From Argentina anserina (Eukaryota > Streptophyta > Magnoliopsida > Rosales > Rosaceae), in assembly GCF_933775445.1 (NCBI RefSeq), contig NC_065874.1, forward strand, positions 4,793,001 to 4,857,000: a stretch of 64,000 bases of DNA, in the 5' to 3' direction. Position numbers and translations under genes: made by a program. Numbering within the stretch: position 1 is the first letter of the stretch; each line of letters starts with the position of its first letter. Shown piece after piece: positions 1 to 12,383 of the stretch. The notes under the pieces were generated by a model. It was not told the origin of the DNA, did not search any database, and saw only the letters and a program-made list of their open reading frames with translations.

Positions 1-371
1 CAACATCAAGATTCTAACTATCATATATAATAACATAGCCATAGACTGTTTACAAAGTCATATACCTCTCTTTACAAAGCAACAAAATAGCATCAAGATG
101 GTATATTAGGCATAATATATATACATTTTGTCAGATATAACAGACATAGTTACAACTGCAATATAAAGCAATATGATGTGAAGCGAGACCATCTAGAGGG
201 TAGATTGCTCCATGTCTTTATGCACAAAATAATTCACATTCACACTTAACTAAAGTGGACAAAAGTGTTGGCCTAGTTATTTTCATTGATTCTATTCCCC
301 ATCCATAAAGAAGCATTAGGTGACTGATATTACTGATATTATATGGTAGAGAAGAACCTAGTGTCAACAAG
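1..371. repeat. Dispersed repeat R1, copy 1
   Basis: This AT-rich non-coding stretch recurs at 44080-44393 and, in part, at 61095-61400. The copies share a run about cytosolic-style plain sequence with no reading frame, including the phrase tagattgctccat and the segment ending in a CACTA-type terminus. In copies 1 and 2 the homology runs up to the CACTA end, so the transposon was already next to this sequence when it was duplicated. I see no gene in it. Confidence 0.7.
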
Positions 372-950
372 CACTACTACAATTATCCCCAATGCACACT
401 GATGAATGGTTAGGATCAAAAGTAGAATAATTTTGATGGCTCAAATTAATTAGAGATATTTAGTTTTAGGAAAACAATTCCCTAAAACACAAGCTATTTA
501 TAAAATAAGGAAAATACACCGAGTGTCAGAAAATAAATCCGCAAACACTTATGAACTCGTAACGACGTACATGGTAACACTGTGACCAACGTGCGACAAG
601 TTGGAACTTGGGAATAAAAATGAAAAATTAGGACGTGTTTTTTGAACTAGAATTATGAATTCAGGGTATTACATGAATCCAGTAATAACTAAACCCAAAA
701 AAAATTCATTAACAAAATATAGACATATAAAACACAAATTGCCTGCTAAGAACCAATTTGTTAATCAATTCCACAAATAAACCCTTATTGAGCACAAAAT
801 CCACAAACCAAACAGCGAATTCACAATTCGATAAGTTTAACCAACTACAAAACCTAAATTTTATAGTCAATTTTACCTACTTGTACTTCTTCTGGCGATT
901 GCCGTCGGTGAGTTCAATGACGATTTTAGTTGTTGAGACCAGAATCTCGT
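372..950. mobile_element. Truncated CACTA element end (CACTA-1 family)
   Basis: The stretch begins with CACTACTACAATTATCCC, the same terminus as the complete element at 44394-54092, and is preceded by the same flanking repeat. About 300 bases inside it the sequence again matches that element at a topoisomerase II fragment (about 715-950). The right end is missing because a gypsy LTR starts at 951. It is an internally shortened relative of CACTA-1; no transposase is visible. Confidence 0.65.
877..950 (-). pseudogene. Topoisomerase II N-terminal scrap (copy 1)
   Basis: Read on the minus strand, the frame gives EILVSTTKIVIEL followed by a TAG at 877-879. It matches the fuller fragment at 50060-50307, which carries recognisable topoisomerase II N-terminal sequence. 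Here the fragment is cut at its 5' side by the gypsy LTR that begins at 951. It is non-functional captured exon sequence carried by a transposon. Confidence 0.55.
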
Positions 951-2404
951 TGTAATAACCCGAATTTTTCGGAACTATTTATCAAATTGTTTTCAATTTA
1001 TAAAGTTTGCGAAATTAATTTAAAACGACAATTGGTGGTTCGCGACCTTACGAAACGAAAACGGAAATGTTCACGAAATGTTTATTTAGAAAAACGTTAC
1101 GTTTCCGCAACGTAAGTATCGACTTTTATTCCTACGCTAGTTTGCGAAAACGTCCTTCATGAAAGTTGTAGAGCTCTTCGATACGAGTTCGTGGGCGCGT
1201 CACGCATTTGAATCGGACATCAGACGTGAAAGTTATTAATGTCGGAAGTTAGTTTCCGATTTTGGAAATGAGTATAAAAGGGGAATTTTTCAGTTTAGGG
1301 TTTCCATATTTGGAAACCCCTCTTCTCTCTCCTCTCTCTCCGCCTCCCTCTCTCTCTCACCCCGAAACTCTCCCTCTCCCTCTCGGCTTCACCTCCGATC
1401 TCCCTTCTCAGGGAGACGTGGCCTTCACCGCCGGCCTAGGAAGCATCGCACCACCCCCCGCAGGCGACCCCGAGGTCGACGCACCCTCTCACGCCGCGAC
1501 GGAGCTCCACCAACGCCGCCAATTCCTGCGTTTTTCCTCCGCCGCAGTCAAGCTCATCTCCGGTGTTTTTCAAGCTCGAATCGAGGTGAGGTTAGCCTAG
1601 GTTGGTTGGTTGTGATGATGTTGTTGAATTTTTGGGTTGATTTGTGGTGTTTTGGTGGAGATCGGAGGTCGGAGAAGGTGGGGAGGATACCGCCGCTTTA
1701 CGCGGCGCGTGTGGGGGTGTGGGGTGGCCTAGAGGCGGCGTGAGGCCGTGAGGAGGAAGAGGAGGAGAAATAGGGCGGCGGTGGCGTGCTACGTACCGGC
1801 CTTAGGCTAGGCGCGTGGGCCCCACGCGCTGTCACAGTGAGTGGGGGGTGAGCGCCACACGCGGTCGCCGGCGCGTGAACAGTGTTTTCGAAACAGTAAT
1901 TTTGTAAAATTTATTTTTATGTACTAGAAATGTAAATTTTATTTACTTACGGTAAATATAAATGTAAATTACCTTAAGTAAATGTAAAAAGTAATTTCGG
2001 AAGGGTAAATCAGTAATTATTATTTACTGAGACATTATTTACATTTGAATAGTAAGTATACGTACATAAAATATGTAAACAGTACGTACAAGAGTATATA
2101 ATTGATGTGTATTTATACAGAAATACATGAATAGTAAATACGTGAACAGTAATTTCGTAATCCCAGAAATTGCTGAACAGTAACATATTTTTACTGTTTC
2201 GGCATTTAAGGTTTACGTAACGATTCTAAATTCTTTTCAAGATGATCGTTAAACCAAGGAAAATAATTATTGTTGGAATTGTGGAATTACGCTCGAGTTT
2301 ATAAGGTGAGTAAAATCTCACTTATTTACGAATCTATCCTTACGGAGATTCAAGATTATGCAGAATTTTAAAGAATGAAATAAGACATGTATATGATATA
2401 GTGA

Positions 2405-2431
2405 AATATATATATATATATATATATATAT
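2405..2431. repeat. (TA)n microsatellite
   Basis: A run of alternating TA inside the gypsy LTR fragment. Confidence 0.9.
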
Positions 2432-2603
2432 TTGTATAAATGGTAAATATGTACATATATATAGTTTGCTATATTATATACTGTCAGGATTTCGTTGTGA
2501 ATATGATCACGTGGTGATTGGATTTATATATCGAGCATGTGATTTGATTTGTACAATATGACATGATAATTATTGTACGTGGTTTTAACATTGAGTTTTG
2601 TTA

Positions 2604-2745
2604 AAAGGTGTTGTCTTCGGACGTGATTTTTGTCTTCGGACGTGATTGATGTATTCAGACGAGTTTTTGTGTTCGAACGTGATTTTTGTCTTCGGAGGTG
2701 ATTGATGTCTTCGGACCTGTCTTCGGACGTCTTTGGCATGTCGGA
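2604..2745. repeat. LTR-internal minisatellite (TCTTCGGACGTG type)
   Basis: Imperfect tandem units built on TCTTCGGACGTGATT repeat about seven times with spacing near 18-21 bases. The reverse complement of the same array is present at 38285-38403 in another LTR of the family, so it belongs to the LTR and not to the host. Confidence 0.75.
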
Positions 2746-3240
2746 ACCTAGCCTTTGGCCGGACGAAAGTTACGATACAGTTAGAGCTCTAGTCTGTCTG
2801 CCGAGGTACTGCATATGAGGTAACAGATGGGTTATCGGCTTATGAGTACCCATATATTTTTGATATTGGATGACAGATGGTTGTCCAATGTCGGCGGCAT
2901 ACTAAATGAGGGGTAACAGAGGTGTACCAGCGCTCATGAGTACCCGTATTATAAATGCATTTGGGTAAACAGAGCGGTTGCCCAATTCTCATGAGTTCAT
3001 AGATTTTCACATTATTAGACAACCAGATGGGCCGTCTAATTTGTCATGAGTGCATTTATATTTGTTGATTTGTGTAATTTCGTATATATTGATATGCGAG
3101 TGGTATTTGTTATTTTACTCATACGAGCTGTAAAGCTTACCGGGTTTGTGTTTACAATCCCGGTGCACCTATTCGATGGTGTAGGGGATAATTCCGCAAG
3201 TGTCGATTAGTGGAAATCGAAGGAGGGATTGATAGTGTAC

Positions 3241-3859
3241 CACAGTGGCGATTAGTGGTTTTTAGGAATGTCATTTAGATTGTGGTGGTGAAATTTGGTG
3301 GTCATTGGTGGCGGTCGGTGAACAGTGGCGATGCATGAACAATGTTTATGAACAGTAATGTGAACCAGTTCAGTTCAGTTTCAATTTGAGTTATTGAAAA
3401 ATTGTAAACCGAATTGAACTAAACTAACATACAAATTCCGTTCATTTTTAGTTTTAGTCTAAAACCGAACCGATCAAACCGAATTCCACCCCTAGCGGAA
3501 GGGTATGTAAAAGCCATTCGGGCCTTAGGCTAGTAAATATTATGCAAACTCTAACAATATACCATTCAAACTATCTGGATGTGTTTCCGAAAACTTGTAT
3601 CCAAAGCTATATTTTGTAATTGCACTATGCGCTTATCTTTATATTTACAATAATATTAGTATTTTTCATTTAAAAAAAAAATCAGATGTGACCTTGTCTA
3701 AAACTGAGTATTTCTATTTTCAAGTCTGCCACATTCGTGCCAAATTAAGCCTCATTTGATGAAGTACATGCATGTAGTGACAATTGTTTTGTGGTAATGT
3801 CATCAATTTGATGTTGTTACGGAAATTAGACGAAGATATCACGTTGATATCAATATAAG
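3241..3859. other. Unassigned AT-rich stretch with a possible hAT MITE remnant
   Basis: No gene is visible. From about 3345 to 3495 the sequence contains paired AACCAGTTCAG and AAACCGAACCGATC type motifs and ends CCACCCCTA, which is the style of a hAT MITE terminus, but no opposite terminus or 8-base target duplication could be fixed. The remainder is featureless. Confidence 0.35.
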
Positions 3860-3870
3860 ATTTCAAGTAG

Positions 3871-4936
3871 AGTTTTTTTCACCAACAGTCCCTTAATTCT
3901 GGTGTACCTACCAATGTGATACCTCAACTCTTAATCGTACCAATGTGATACCCAGACTCTAGTATTGCTATCATTGAAGTACTTCCGTTAGTTTTTTTAA
4001 ACTTTTCCGTTATCTTGGTGACGTGTCAGGTACGTGAGGCCCACAAAGAGGGTTAAAAGACAAAATTAACCTCATCTGAGAGGAGCAATGTTTTTCCCGC
4101 CCTTTACCTTGAGAAAGACACCCAACAATTCCAATTTTGGCGCCAATTTTCCCTCTCTACTCCTTAATTTGTGTCTCTTATCTAAACTAAAGAACTACCG
4201 CCAACCAGTCGACCACAATCTGATAAAACCTAGATCAATCTCATTTTCTATTTTTACCCTAGCACTTGTTAAACTAACAGAATAAATATATAAATTTATA
4301 TGGAACATCTCATTTCCACAATCTCATAAGAATATAAAAACACATAACTTAACGAAATTCAAATACATGTTTAAGTACCATTAGTTGCCACCTTTTATGT
4401 TGATCTGCCATGATTTTTGCTTGTAAGAACTAATGGTACATGTAGTTGAATTTCGTTAAGTTATGTGTTTCTATATTCTTATGAGATTGTGGAAATGAGA
4501 TGTTCCATATAAATTTATATATTTATTCTGTTAGTTTAACAAGTGCTAGGGTAAAAATAGAAAATGAGATTGATCTAGGTTTTATCAGATTGTGGTCGAC
4601 TGGTTGGCGGTAGTTCTTTAGTTTAGATATTAGACACAAATTAAGGAGTAGGGAGTGAAAATTGGCACCAAAATTGGAATTGTTGGGTGTCTTTCTCAAG
4701 ATAAAGGGCGGGAAAAACATTGCTCATCTCAGATGAGGTTAATTTTGTCTTTTAACCCTCTTTGTGGGCCTCACGTACCTGCCACGTCACCAAGATAACG
4801 GAAAAGTTTAAAAAATTGACGGAAGTACTTCAATGATAGCAATACTAGAGTCTGAGTATCACATTGGTACGATTAAGAGTTGAGGTATCACATTGGTAAG
4901 TACACCAGAATTGAGGGACTGTTGGTGAAAAAAACT
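3871..4936. mobile_element. Mutator-like foldback element with ~500 bp inverted arms
   Basis: The left arm begins AGTTTTTTTCACCAACAGTC and the right arm is its reverse complement ending at 4936. The two arms match almost base for base for about 520 bases each, leaving a loop of only about 35-40 bases near 4392-4425. Flanking 10-base direct repeats ATTTCAAGTA at 3860-3869 and 4937-4946 are the likely target duplication, a length close to the 9-11 bases made by Mutator-like transposases. It has no transposase. The twin open frames at 4088-4285 and 4523-4720 are mirror images of one another and are not genes. Confidence 0.88.
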
Positions 4937-5075
4937 ATTTCAAGTATTACAATATTGAAAAACCTTACAAACAAATAAACGAAAATAACATACACATACA
5001 TGCATGAGAGAGCTAACCCCTGCATCCTCGGTCTTATTTTATGGGTAAGTACAACATCTGGGTCTCCCTTAATTA

Positions 5076-6765
5076 TCAAGTTTTAAGAACATCAAGTAAA
5101 TTAAAGCGAGCTACTGGAAAACACACAAGATCATGAGCTCTTGGAGTTGTCAGTCCTGGCCTTTCACTCATATCAACAACATCATCATTGTTCATCTTCT
5201 TGCTTGGAGTAACCTTCCAATCAAAGCACTGAATCATAGCGGCCACCAGACTAGGAACCATTTTCATGGTCAAGTTGATACCGGGACATATTCTCCTCCC
5301 GGAACCAAATGGAAGAAATTGAAAGTGATGACCTCTAACATCCATTCCACTCGTTTGGTCACCTCCAATGCTTTCTAAGAATCTTTCCGGCCAAAAGTCC
5401 AACGGTTTTTCCCAGTTTGTTGGATCTCTCCCGATGGCCCAATTGTTCACAAATAGTATTGTGTTCACCGGAATAACATAGTCCCGGACCTTACAGTCTT
5501 CTACCGATATTCTTGTGACCATAGGCACGGGTGGGTGTAGCCTAAATGTTTCTTTTATGATAGCTTGGATGTATGGAAGATTTGGACCATCCGATTCTTC
5601 AACTATTCGTCCATTCCCAACCACACTACTGATCTCCTCCCTTGCTTTCTCGAGCACCGTTGGGTTATTGATAAGCTCCGCCAACGCCCACTCCATTGCA
5701 ATGGCTGTTGTGTCAGTACTAGCCGTGAACAAATCCTGTGAAAAACAAAGAAAATCATAAGTTATCAGTTATATATCACAAGTATCACCTCAGTGCTATA
5801 TAAAAAAAAAGAACCCTAGCTAGTATAATCATGTTAATTATTACCGTAATTAGAGCCTTAATATGAACTCTTGAAAATCCAACCTCCACACTCTCACCAC
5901 TCTCATCTTCCAACATATCAAGCAAAATGCTTAGAAAATCCTTGATCTCCTCTCCACCATTAATTTTCTTGTTCTTAACTCTCAGTTGTTCACGTTCCAT
6001 GACAACCTTCTCCACCAATTCATCAAATTTGATATGCGTGTCCTCAATTCTCTTCCCAAACCCCTGGAAGTCTAGTTTCTTCCACACCCTATTAAAATCA
6101 CACAAGTTCAACTCTCCGAAGATCCTGGTCGCCTCCCTTACCACCAACCTCGCCTCCTCAGCCCGCTCTGTGTTGCTAGAAGCCGCAGTGGAATACTTCC
6201 CAAGCATCATCTGGCCTATAATGTTGTGGCAAAGCCTTGGCAGCTCTTCACTGAGGTTCACAGCCAGACAATTCTCCGCTCTCTCTGCCAAGAGCTTAAG
6301 GAGCCGAGAGTACTCGTCCGCCCTAATGGAATGAAACTTACTGACGCTACCGCTGCTGAGGAGTTGGTTCACCGTCACCCTCTTGATAAACTTCCAGTAT
6401 GGTCCGTAGGGCTAAAATGCCAAGGAAGAGTCGTAGGTTATGCGTTCAATGGCCGTGGACTGAGCATGGGATACGAACGAGAGTTCATGAGTTTTGAGGA
6501 AATCTTTTGCGAGCTCGGGCGAGGTTACGACAATGCATGGAACAGAGCCGAGATGGAGGGAAAATATGGGGCCAAACCGGAACGAGAGGGCTTGGAAGGA
6601 GCGGTGGATGAGAGGGCCAAGAAGGTGGAAGTGTCCAATGATGGGCAAAGCAAAGGGGCTTGGAGGGAGGTGTTGAACATGGTGATTTTGGCGTAGTACA
6701 CTCCTGGTATAGAGAAGAAGAGAGATGATTCCCAAAATAAAGAATAGGACTAACTCAAGTTCCAT
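5076..6765 (-). pseudogene. CYP93-type cytochrome P450, flavone synthase II-like, one in-frame stop
   Basis: This would be an ER-anchored haem mono-oxygenase. Exon 1 is 6765-5845 and exon 2 is 5735-5076, joined by a 109-base phase-0 intron (5844-5736; donor GTAATA, acceptor TTCACAG). The start is the ATG at 6765 in good context. The reading gives 526 codons, the usual P450 length. In order there are a hydrophobic N-terminal anchor, the proline-rich PPSPFALPIIG, an I-helix ASTDTT (the usual Gly is Ser), the K-helix ETFRLHPP, the PERF motif and the haem loop [10 protein letters not shown] (Cys near codon 457). The C-terminal [16 protein letters not shown] resembles CYP93B flavone synthase II, which turns flavanones into flavones. 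Codon 118 is TAG (6412-6414) in the spot where P450s read F-A/S-P-Y-G. Everything after it stays in frame, so this looks like a recent single-base knock-out (TCG to TAG would do) or a sequence error. Other CYP93 subfamilies are possible. Confidence 0.9.
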
Positions 6766-6849
6766 GGCTTCTAGCTCCCTAGATTATAATAGTTAACCCA
6801 AGTAATTGTTTTGGTATCTTGTTAAATTCATCATTCATCAATCACCTAC

Positions 6850-6862
6850 TGCTATTTAAAGA
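6850..6862 (-). promoter_or_regulatory. Likely TATA box of the P450 gene
   Basis: On the minus strand the sequence CTTTAAATAG lies about 90 bases upstream of the P450 ATG, a sensible distance for a plant TATA box. No other promoter element is clear in the 250 unique bases before the duplicated block begins near 7014. Confidence 0.4.
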
Positions 6863-7013
6863 GCAAAGCACGCATGTACTGACTTGACAAAACAAAGACT
6901 GCGTACCAAATAAGAAAAAAAGCTTTTAGGAAAATTATTATCAGCGTAGACTTCTCTTGATATTAAGTAAGAGTTTGCGACTTTGACTTAGAAAAAAATC
7001 GTTACAATATTTC

Positions 7014-9785
7014 AGCTTGCTATTTGTCATAAGAATCTTCTTAACTTTTAGCCACCCACCCCACCTTAGTTTTAGTCTATGCAACATTTGATTGCATCAC
7101 TCTTGGTGTCACAGATCACGACTCAACCAAGGAAATTAAATTGCAAACCCTATGAGAAAATAGTCACCAAATTAAGTATTGTAATGTTCATTTTCTTTCT
7201 GCCTATGTATGCACATACGTATGCAACTATTATTGCTGACTAAATCATCGAATACTATTACTTTTCATCAAAAACTATTATTATTGCGAGAAGTTTTAAA
7301 TACACACCTATAAACTCTTGATACACACACTTATCATTCAATAATTCAAATAAAATTTCGCATGTACGTTGAATGACCAAAATAGGTACATGTAATAATT
7401 CAGAAAATTAAAAACAAATTAAATTATCAAACTAAGAATTTATTTTTAGAAACAATTAAAATAAGAAAATCTACAGGGAAATTTAAATTAGTATATATCT
7501 TGATGGAAAATTAAGTGGAAGATTCAAACAATCAATTCATTCCTTAATTGTCACCGAAAAAAGATCATTTCTATTTTTAGAGTCCCAAACAAGGTAATTC
7601 ATGAAAAAGAATTATGATTTTTTTATCATTCATTAAATTTCATCTTCATACATTCTTAACAAAGAAATGTTCATCTTCTTCAAACAATCAATTCATCCCT
7701 TCCTTATATATATATATATATATATATATATTCTTCATGTTGTTTATCATTTTTATGGTTAAAGAATTTGAAAAAAACAATTACAATCCATAATGATTCA
7801 TAAGAACAAACAGGAATCGATATGAACATCTATACGATGTTAATATATATATGATAATATACTAATCACTGTAAAAAGTAGCTTTGTATATTCAATAATG
7901 ACATATTTTGTGATTTTTTAATTCAAAGGTATTTTAGGTATTTTATGTGATGTATTTAGTAAAAATATTGGAATGAAAATTGAAATAGGTGATGTATTAA
8001 GTATGGATGTGTATTAAGATATTTAGGGTGTGTATTTGAAATCTCTCTATTATTGCTGATTCAATCATAGAAAAAAGAAAACTATTATTGCTGATTATAC
8101 AACCCATAGATTTCATTTTCAACTGTGGAGGATATCACATCAGCTAAGATATAATTCATAGATCGATGTTATATTGATTAATTATAGCTTGATTATTTAT
8201 TGGACATGTTACTAAACATGTTATCAAAAAATTGTTTGAACTTGGACATACTGCAACCTCGTATGTTTACTGATGCATGTATCAGAGTAGACGTAGGAAC
8301 TTAATTTAAGGCCTAAATACAAAGAACAAATTTTGTATTTTCTATCTAGAACTAGCTAGAAGATCCTTTGGTGTGGTGACAATGACTGCAAGTTTGACTA
8401 AATTTTATTTCCTTACAGCAAAATGGTGGATACACGAGTGTATACACATCTTACTATGTATTAGTTGTATATGCTAGCAGATCGAGGATATCCGAATTGA
8501 ACAAAAATGTTTACACTGACACAGTAAGACTAATGTTAACTAGGTTTGATCTCAATTCGGTTTCCACTATTTTATTTCATTGTTTTGGTCAATTTTTTTT
8601 GGGATATCATCGTCTCCGTACGTTTGTTGTATTATCAAGCTTTATTTAGACTCCCAGAAGAAAATTTATGAAAGTTTAGTTAGGCAGACATTTTGGAATA
8701 TAAGGGGAGTTCAACAGTTGCAGTATTTACTCCGCCATCTGCATGGATAGTACTCTTGGCAGCACGTTTTCTCTTGTCTATGCCTTGCTATAATTTCCAC
8801 ATTTGTTTCTTTCCCCTGGTTCCTTCCTGGTTGCTTCCAAATACTGACATGTGCTGATCTACAATGTCTAATTGTCTATATAAAGCCTATATCCATTAAT
8901 TATTAACAATTTTCTCCAGAAATCGCTCACTTTCATTTCCACTTTTCCAGTCCAAATGGAAAGAACCAAACATGAATTTATTTTAGTAATTTGGCAAACA
9001 AAATAAAGTTGATTCAAAGGAAGTTAATCAAATTTTTTTCTATTTTTCTATTTTTCTTTGTCTTTTACTAGATTGTATTTTTCTTTTTTCTTTGTCTTTT
9101 ACCAGATTGTTCATACAAGATGTTTTTTTTAAATCAAAACAGTTCTTCCAAAAAAGGGTATTAATTTCTTCAATAATGCCTATTGGCGGTTCCATATGCT
9201 AAATTTTTTTAATATATATAATATATTATATAATTATATATAATGCCTATTGACAGTTCTATATGCTAAATTGCTTTAATACATACAGATAAGAAGTATG
9301 TCACCTTGCCGTCTTTTAACTAAACAAACATAAACTAGAGGACTAGAGCTTGATTATCGGTTCTTAATTAGAAAACTGATTATGTAAATTGGACAAGTAC
9401 ATAAAAACTAGGGTTAATGGAGCCTAAAAACACAAGACGGGAGTCACCCCCGTTGATTTGGTTACCCGTTACCACTAAGATGACTTACTAAAATGATAAA
9501 TAAAACTCTGGCCCGGGAAAGATGGAAGACCAGATGCATTAACCCTAGTACGTGTAGGGGCGGAACTTAGAAGAGGCTAGAGGGGGCATGCTGTGATTTC
9601 AAAATGGCATAACATCTATGTTTTAATTAGGTATTAATTGGCATTAAGTTCAAAATTATGGTATATATTGGCCCATTCGGGAGTTCGAGAGATTTTTCCT
9701 TTTATTTCCTTACCTATTATGCTATTTTAATCTTATTAATAAATGATAATTACTTATTTTCTTATTAGAATTATAATTTCTATAC
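7014..9785. repeat. Duplicated P450-upstream block, copy A
   Basis: This sequence, starting about 250 bases upstream of the P450 start codon, recurs at 59116-60446 plus 61601-62954 (copy C) and partly at 24471-25112 (copy B). Shared landmarks include ATAAGAATCTTCTTAA near 7030, the TGGTGTGGTGACAATGACTG stretch near 8370 and the ATCGAGGATA stretch near 8480. Copy A is interrupted at 7288-8047 by a MITE that is absent from B and C. No reading frame is conserved between copies, so it is probably non-coding flank that was duplicated. Confidence 0.85.
7288..8047. mobile_element. Mutator-like MITE with 9-bp target duplication
   Basis: The element starts GAGAAGTTTTAAATACACACC and ends with GGTGTGTATTTGAAATCTCTC, an imperfect terminal inverted repeat. 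It is flanked by the 9-base direct repeat TATTATTGC at 7279-7287 and 8048-8056. The paralogous sequences near 24725 and 59390 contain TATTATTGC or its close equivalent once with no insert, so they are empty sites. It is 760 bases and non-coding. A (TA)n run at 7705-7730 lies inside it. Confidence 0.9.
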
Positions 9786-9979
9786 TGTAATAGAGGAATG
9801 TAGTATGCATCAAATAAGGAGAAACATCATCTTTATTCATTGATAAGGTGGCCTTTATATATGTATTACATTGAATATCCCGTAGGATTATGGATTATAT
9901 ATTATTCCTTATCTAGACTAACTTATACTAATTAAGACAAGATACAACAGAAGATTACAGAGATAATTATTCTACAACA
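9786..9979 (-). mobile_element. Copia LTR, 194 bp
   Basis: The LTR reads TGTAATAGAGG to CTACAACA on the plus strand, with short inverted ends, and has an equal-length partner at 62955-63148. Just beyond it (9980 onward) comes CTCCCCCTTG, whose complement CAAGGGGGAG is the polypurine tract expected beside a 3' LTR, so the element runs on the minus strand with its interior to the right. Confidence 0.8.
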
Positions 9980-12383
9980 CTCCCCCTTGTAACGCGATCC
10001 TAATGTGTCATGGTGCATAACTGTTGCCTCGGTAAAAATCTTGCCAAGCAAAACAAAAACATCTTGGGTAAAATAAAAAACTTGGTCGAAGGGAAAAAGA
10101 GCATAACACACTAACTACTATTGAAGATAACATGTGGTATAGACTCCCCTTGAAGTTTGCAAAACAACTCCCATGATCGGTAACTCAATCTCGGAGTTTA
10201 GATGGATTGTGTGTACGAACGCTCTTCACATTCTTCAAAAGTAGTAATGAGTCAATAATTTGATTATTAAATCTCACCAATTTTTTTTTAAATCAAACAT
10301 GTACATTTATCCGTACATGAATCAAAAGAAAGAGAATTGCATAACAACTCAAACAAGAGTTTGCAATGAAAAACAGATTTACGCGTGGTATGACCTTCAC
10401 GCATCTAAATAGTCATAACGTCTTTGATACAATAGATATGGATAAACCGTAAACTATTCTGGAAAATAAACATCCGTGGCTTTCCAGTGATATAAGGTTC
10501 ATAACCTAGTTCGGTCTGAGCTGATCACAAAGCTTCGTCGAAGTTGAGTCAGTTGCAGGTTCCGGACAGATCCGTCTTATTTTACTAAAACAGCTATAAC
10601 TCACTCAATATAAGTGATATAGTCACATGGTTAGTGTCCCTAGAAAGTATACACATAGATCTTTCTAATGGTACTAAATTTACCATTTTCCAACAAGTGA
10701 GCTGCTCTATATGTCCCGTGGAAGTTGACTTACAAATCTGGACAAATTCTGACATCGCTTCATTAAAGTGTCTATTGTGTCAGGATATAGGATTTAACGT
10801 CACAATGTTCTGTGATCAAGCACTGACATATGTGTGGGTGTACTCAGCCATCATCTTGGCTTTACGAGTTTAAACCGAATGACATGTCGAGTCAAATATA
10901 ATACAACAAGTACATGCATACACATATCATACTTAAATGGAGTGTTCTTCTAAGACTTATCATCGCTTAAACAGCGGAAACATGTCTTCTCTTGACTTCA
11001 AATGATTCATAGGAATACTTGTAGACATTGGTTTAACATTCTTACTGCCTTTAGCCAACCGATGAATAACATCATTAATAACAGTCATCACTTTCGAGAC
11101 CTAGTATTCTCAAGATTCTTTCATTGTAAGTACAGGTGCATGCAACATTACATATCCCCAAATAGTTATGGGTAAATTACTTTTGCATAACGAGGGCCCT
11201 AGTTATAAGCTACAACTGCTTAATTATCGTTCTTGCTCTTCTATTATATCGAATGAACATGGGGTTATGAGATGTGCAACATCTATCCCGCCATGCAATA
11301 AAAAGTCTTCGAAGTGAATTCTCTTGCATTTTCCAGTCTAATAGACTTGAATGGTCAAGGTGGTAAGTCCTGAGTTTTAAGCAAGGAGCTTTAGAATTGC
11401 AACATTTGGCTCTTAGTTCATCAAGAGTCCATCACACTTCATTTTAATATCCCTAACTTTATCAAGTTAACGCACTCCGTAGTCTGGAGGCACTTGAATT
11501 AGGTTAAAACTAATCCATTCAGGATCTTTATCTACATCTCTTAACTTAGTCATAACAAAGATGATATGTGACCACAAGCTACAAATTCAGTTGTTTTGGA
11601 AACTATCTAACTGACAAGGTATTATGAGAACAAACCATCTCATATTTGATTTCAGGGCGTTTTGTGAGAGAGTTTGCGCCATAAGATGAGTCTAAACTCT
11701 TCTTTTTCTCACTATGCCTAACAAAGGTATAACTTATAGGATTTACATGTGCGGTGTTGGCATTATCTGACTAATGACCTATCTTTTTGTTAGAACTGGA
11801 TCCTACGGCTTTCTAGGAGGCTGTGGCGGAGAGGTAGGTCGATCATCACCATCAGTTCATGCCGGATAGCAGTTTCCATGTAGGTCAATCTACAATGTTG
11901 GAATTTTGCTTCAAAAGAGTATATATGTATGGTTCGACATCAAACTCTTTCAACATCGTCATTTGTCGAGATATCTCTTTGGATTGTTATTGACATTGAG
12001 GCGTTCCCCAATGATAACCATCATCCAAGAAAACAAACAAGTGAGTATCATTGATTATAGATCAAGTTGTGCCATAACTCGCATTCAACAAGTATTATCA
12101 AATCAAGTGGTCTGTTGACACTTACATGAGAGCCACAACCTAGTGACACCATCAACCACATTTGTGGAGTCACCACGTCACCAAGAAAGAGTGACTACAT
12201 GTCCATCTGTTGGACATCAATCTTTACAGGCATAATTGCAGCATGTATCTCTATCTCGTCATTTGTAGGACTATTTAGGAACATGATGAGGCACAGTGAG
12301 ACAAACCATGACAAAACCAAGTCATTTAACTTGAACAAACTTGTTCTTCTCTCCCCCTAACGATTGGTAGACTGGCTCATTGA
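9980..12383 (-). mobile_element. Decayed copia interior, 3' portion (copy A)
   Basis: This lies inward of the 194-bp LTR and its polypurine tract. Stretches of it recur at 63149-64000 (matching about 9980-11280) and at 54832-55590 (matching about 11610-12370). On the minus strand only broken frames remain. The last few dozen codons before the polypurine tract resemble the tail of plant copia polyproteins, and a piece near 12200-12360 resembles the region between integrase and reverse transcriptase. No intact domain is left. The assignment to copia rests mainly on the LTR and polypurine-tract layout. Confidence 0.6.

Larger units (their letters stand above)
951..3240 (+). mobile_element. Gypsy long-LTR fragment (rc relative to other copies)
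   Basis: It starts TGTAATAACCCGAATTTTTC, the reverse complement of the end of the LTRs at 37550-40052, 41882-43449 and 50717-53170, and stays alignable with them through the CTTACCGGGTTTGTG stretch near 3140. Homology stops near 3240, before the expected other LTR end, so this is a truncated LTR in the opposite orientation to the others. The GC-rich open frames near 1262-1600 lie inside the LTR and are matched by similar leader-like sequence in the other copies, so they are not genes. The CACTA sequence before 951 was its target; no matching 3' target duplication was found. Confidence 0.75.

Noticed and set aside
1262..1600. A 112-codon proline-rich plus-strand ORF
   Set aside because: It lies inside a gypsy LTR, and similar GC-rich sequence in the related LTRs (39179, 42562) does not conserve the frame.
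4088..4720. Twin 65-codon ORFs on opposite strands
   Set aside because: They are the same sequence in the two arms of a foldback transposon.
5927..6696. Plus-strand ORFs of 135 and 156 codons
   Set aside because: They are antisense to the P450 exons.
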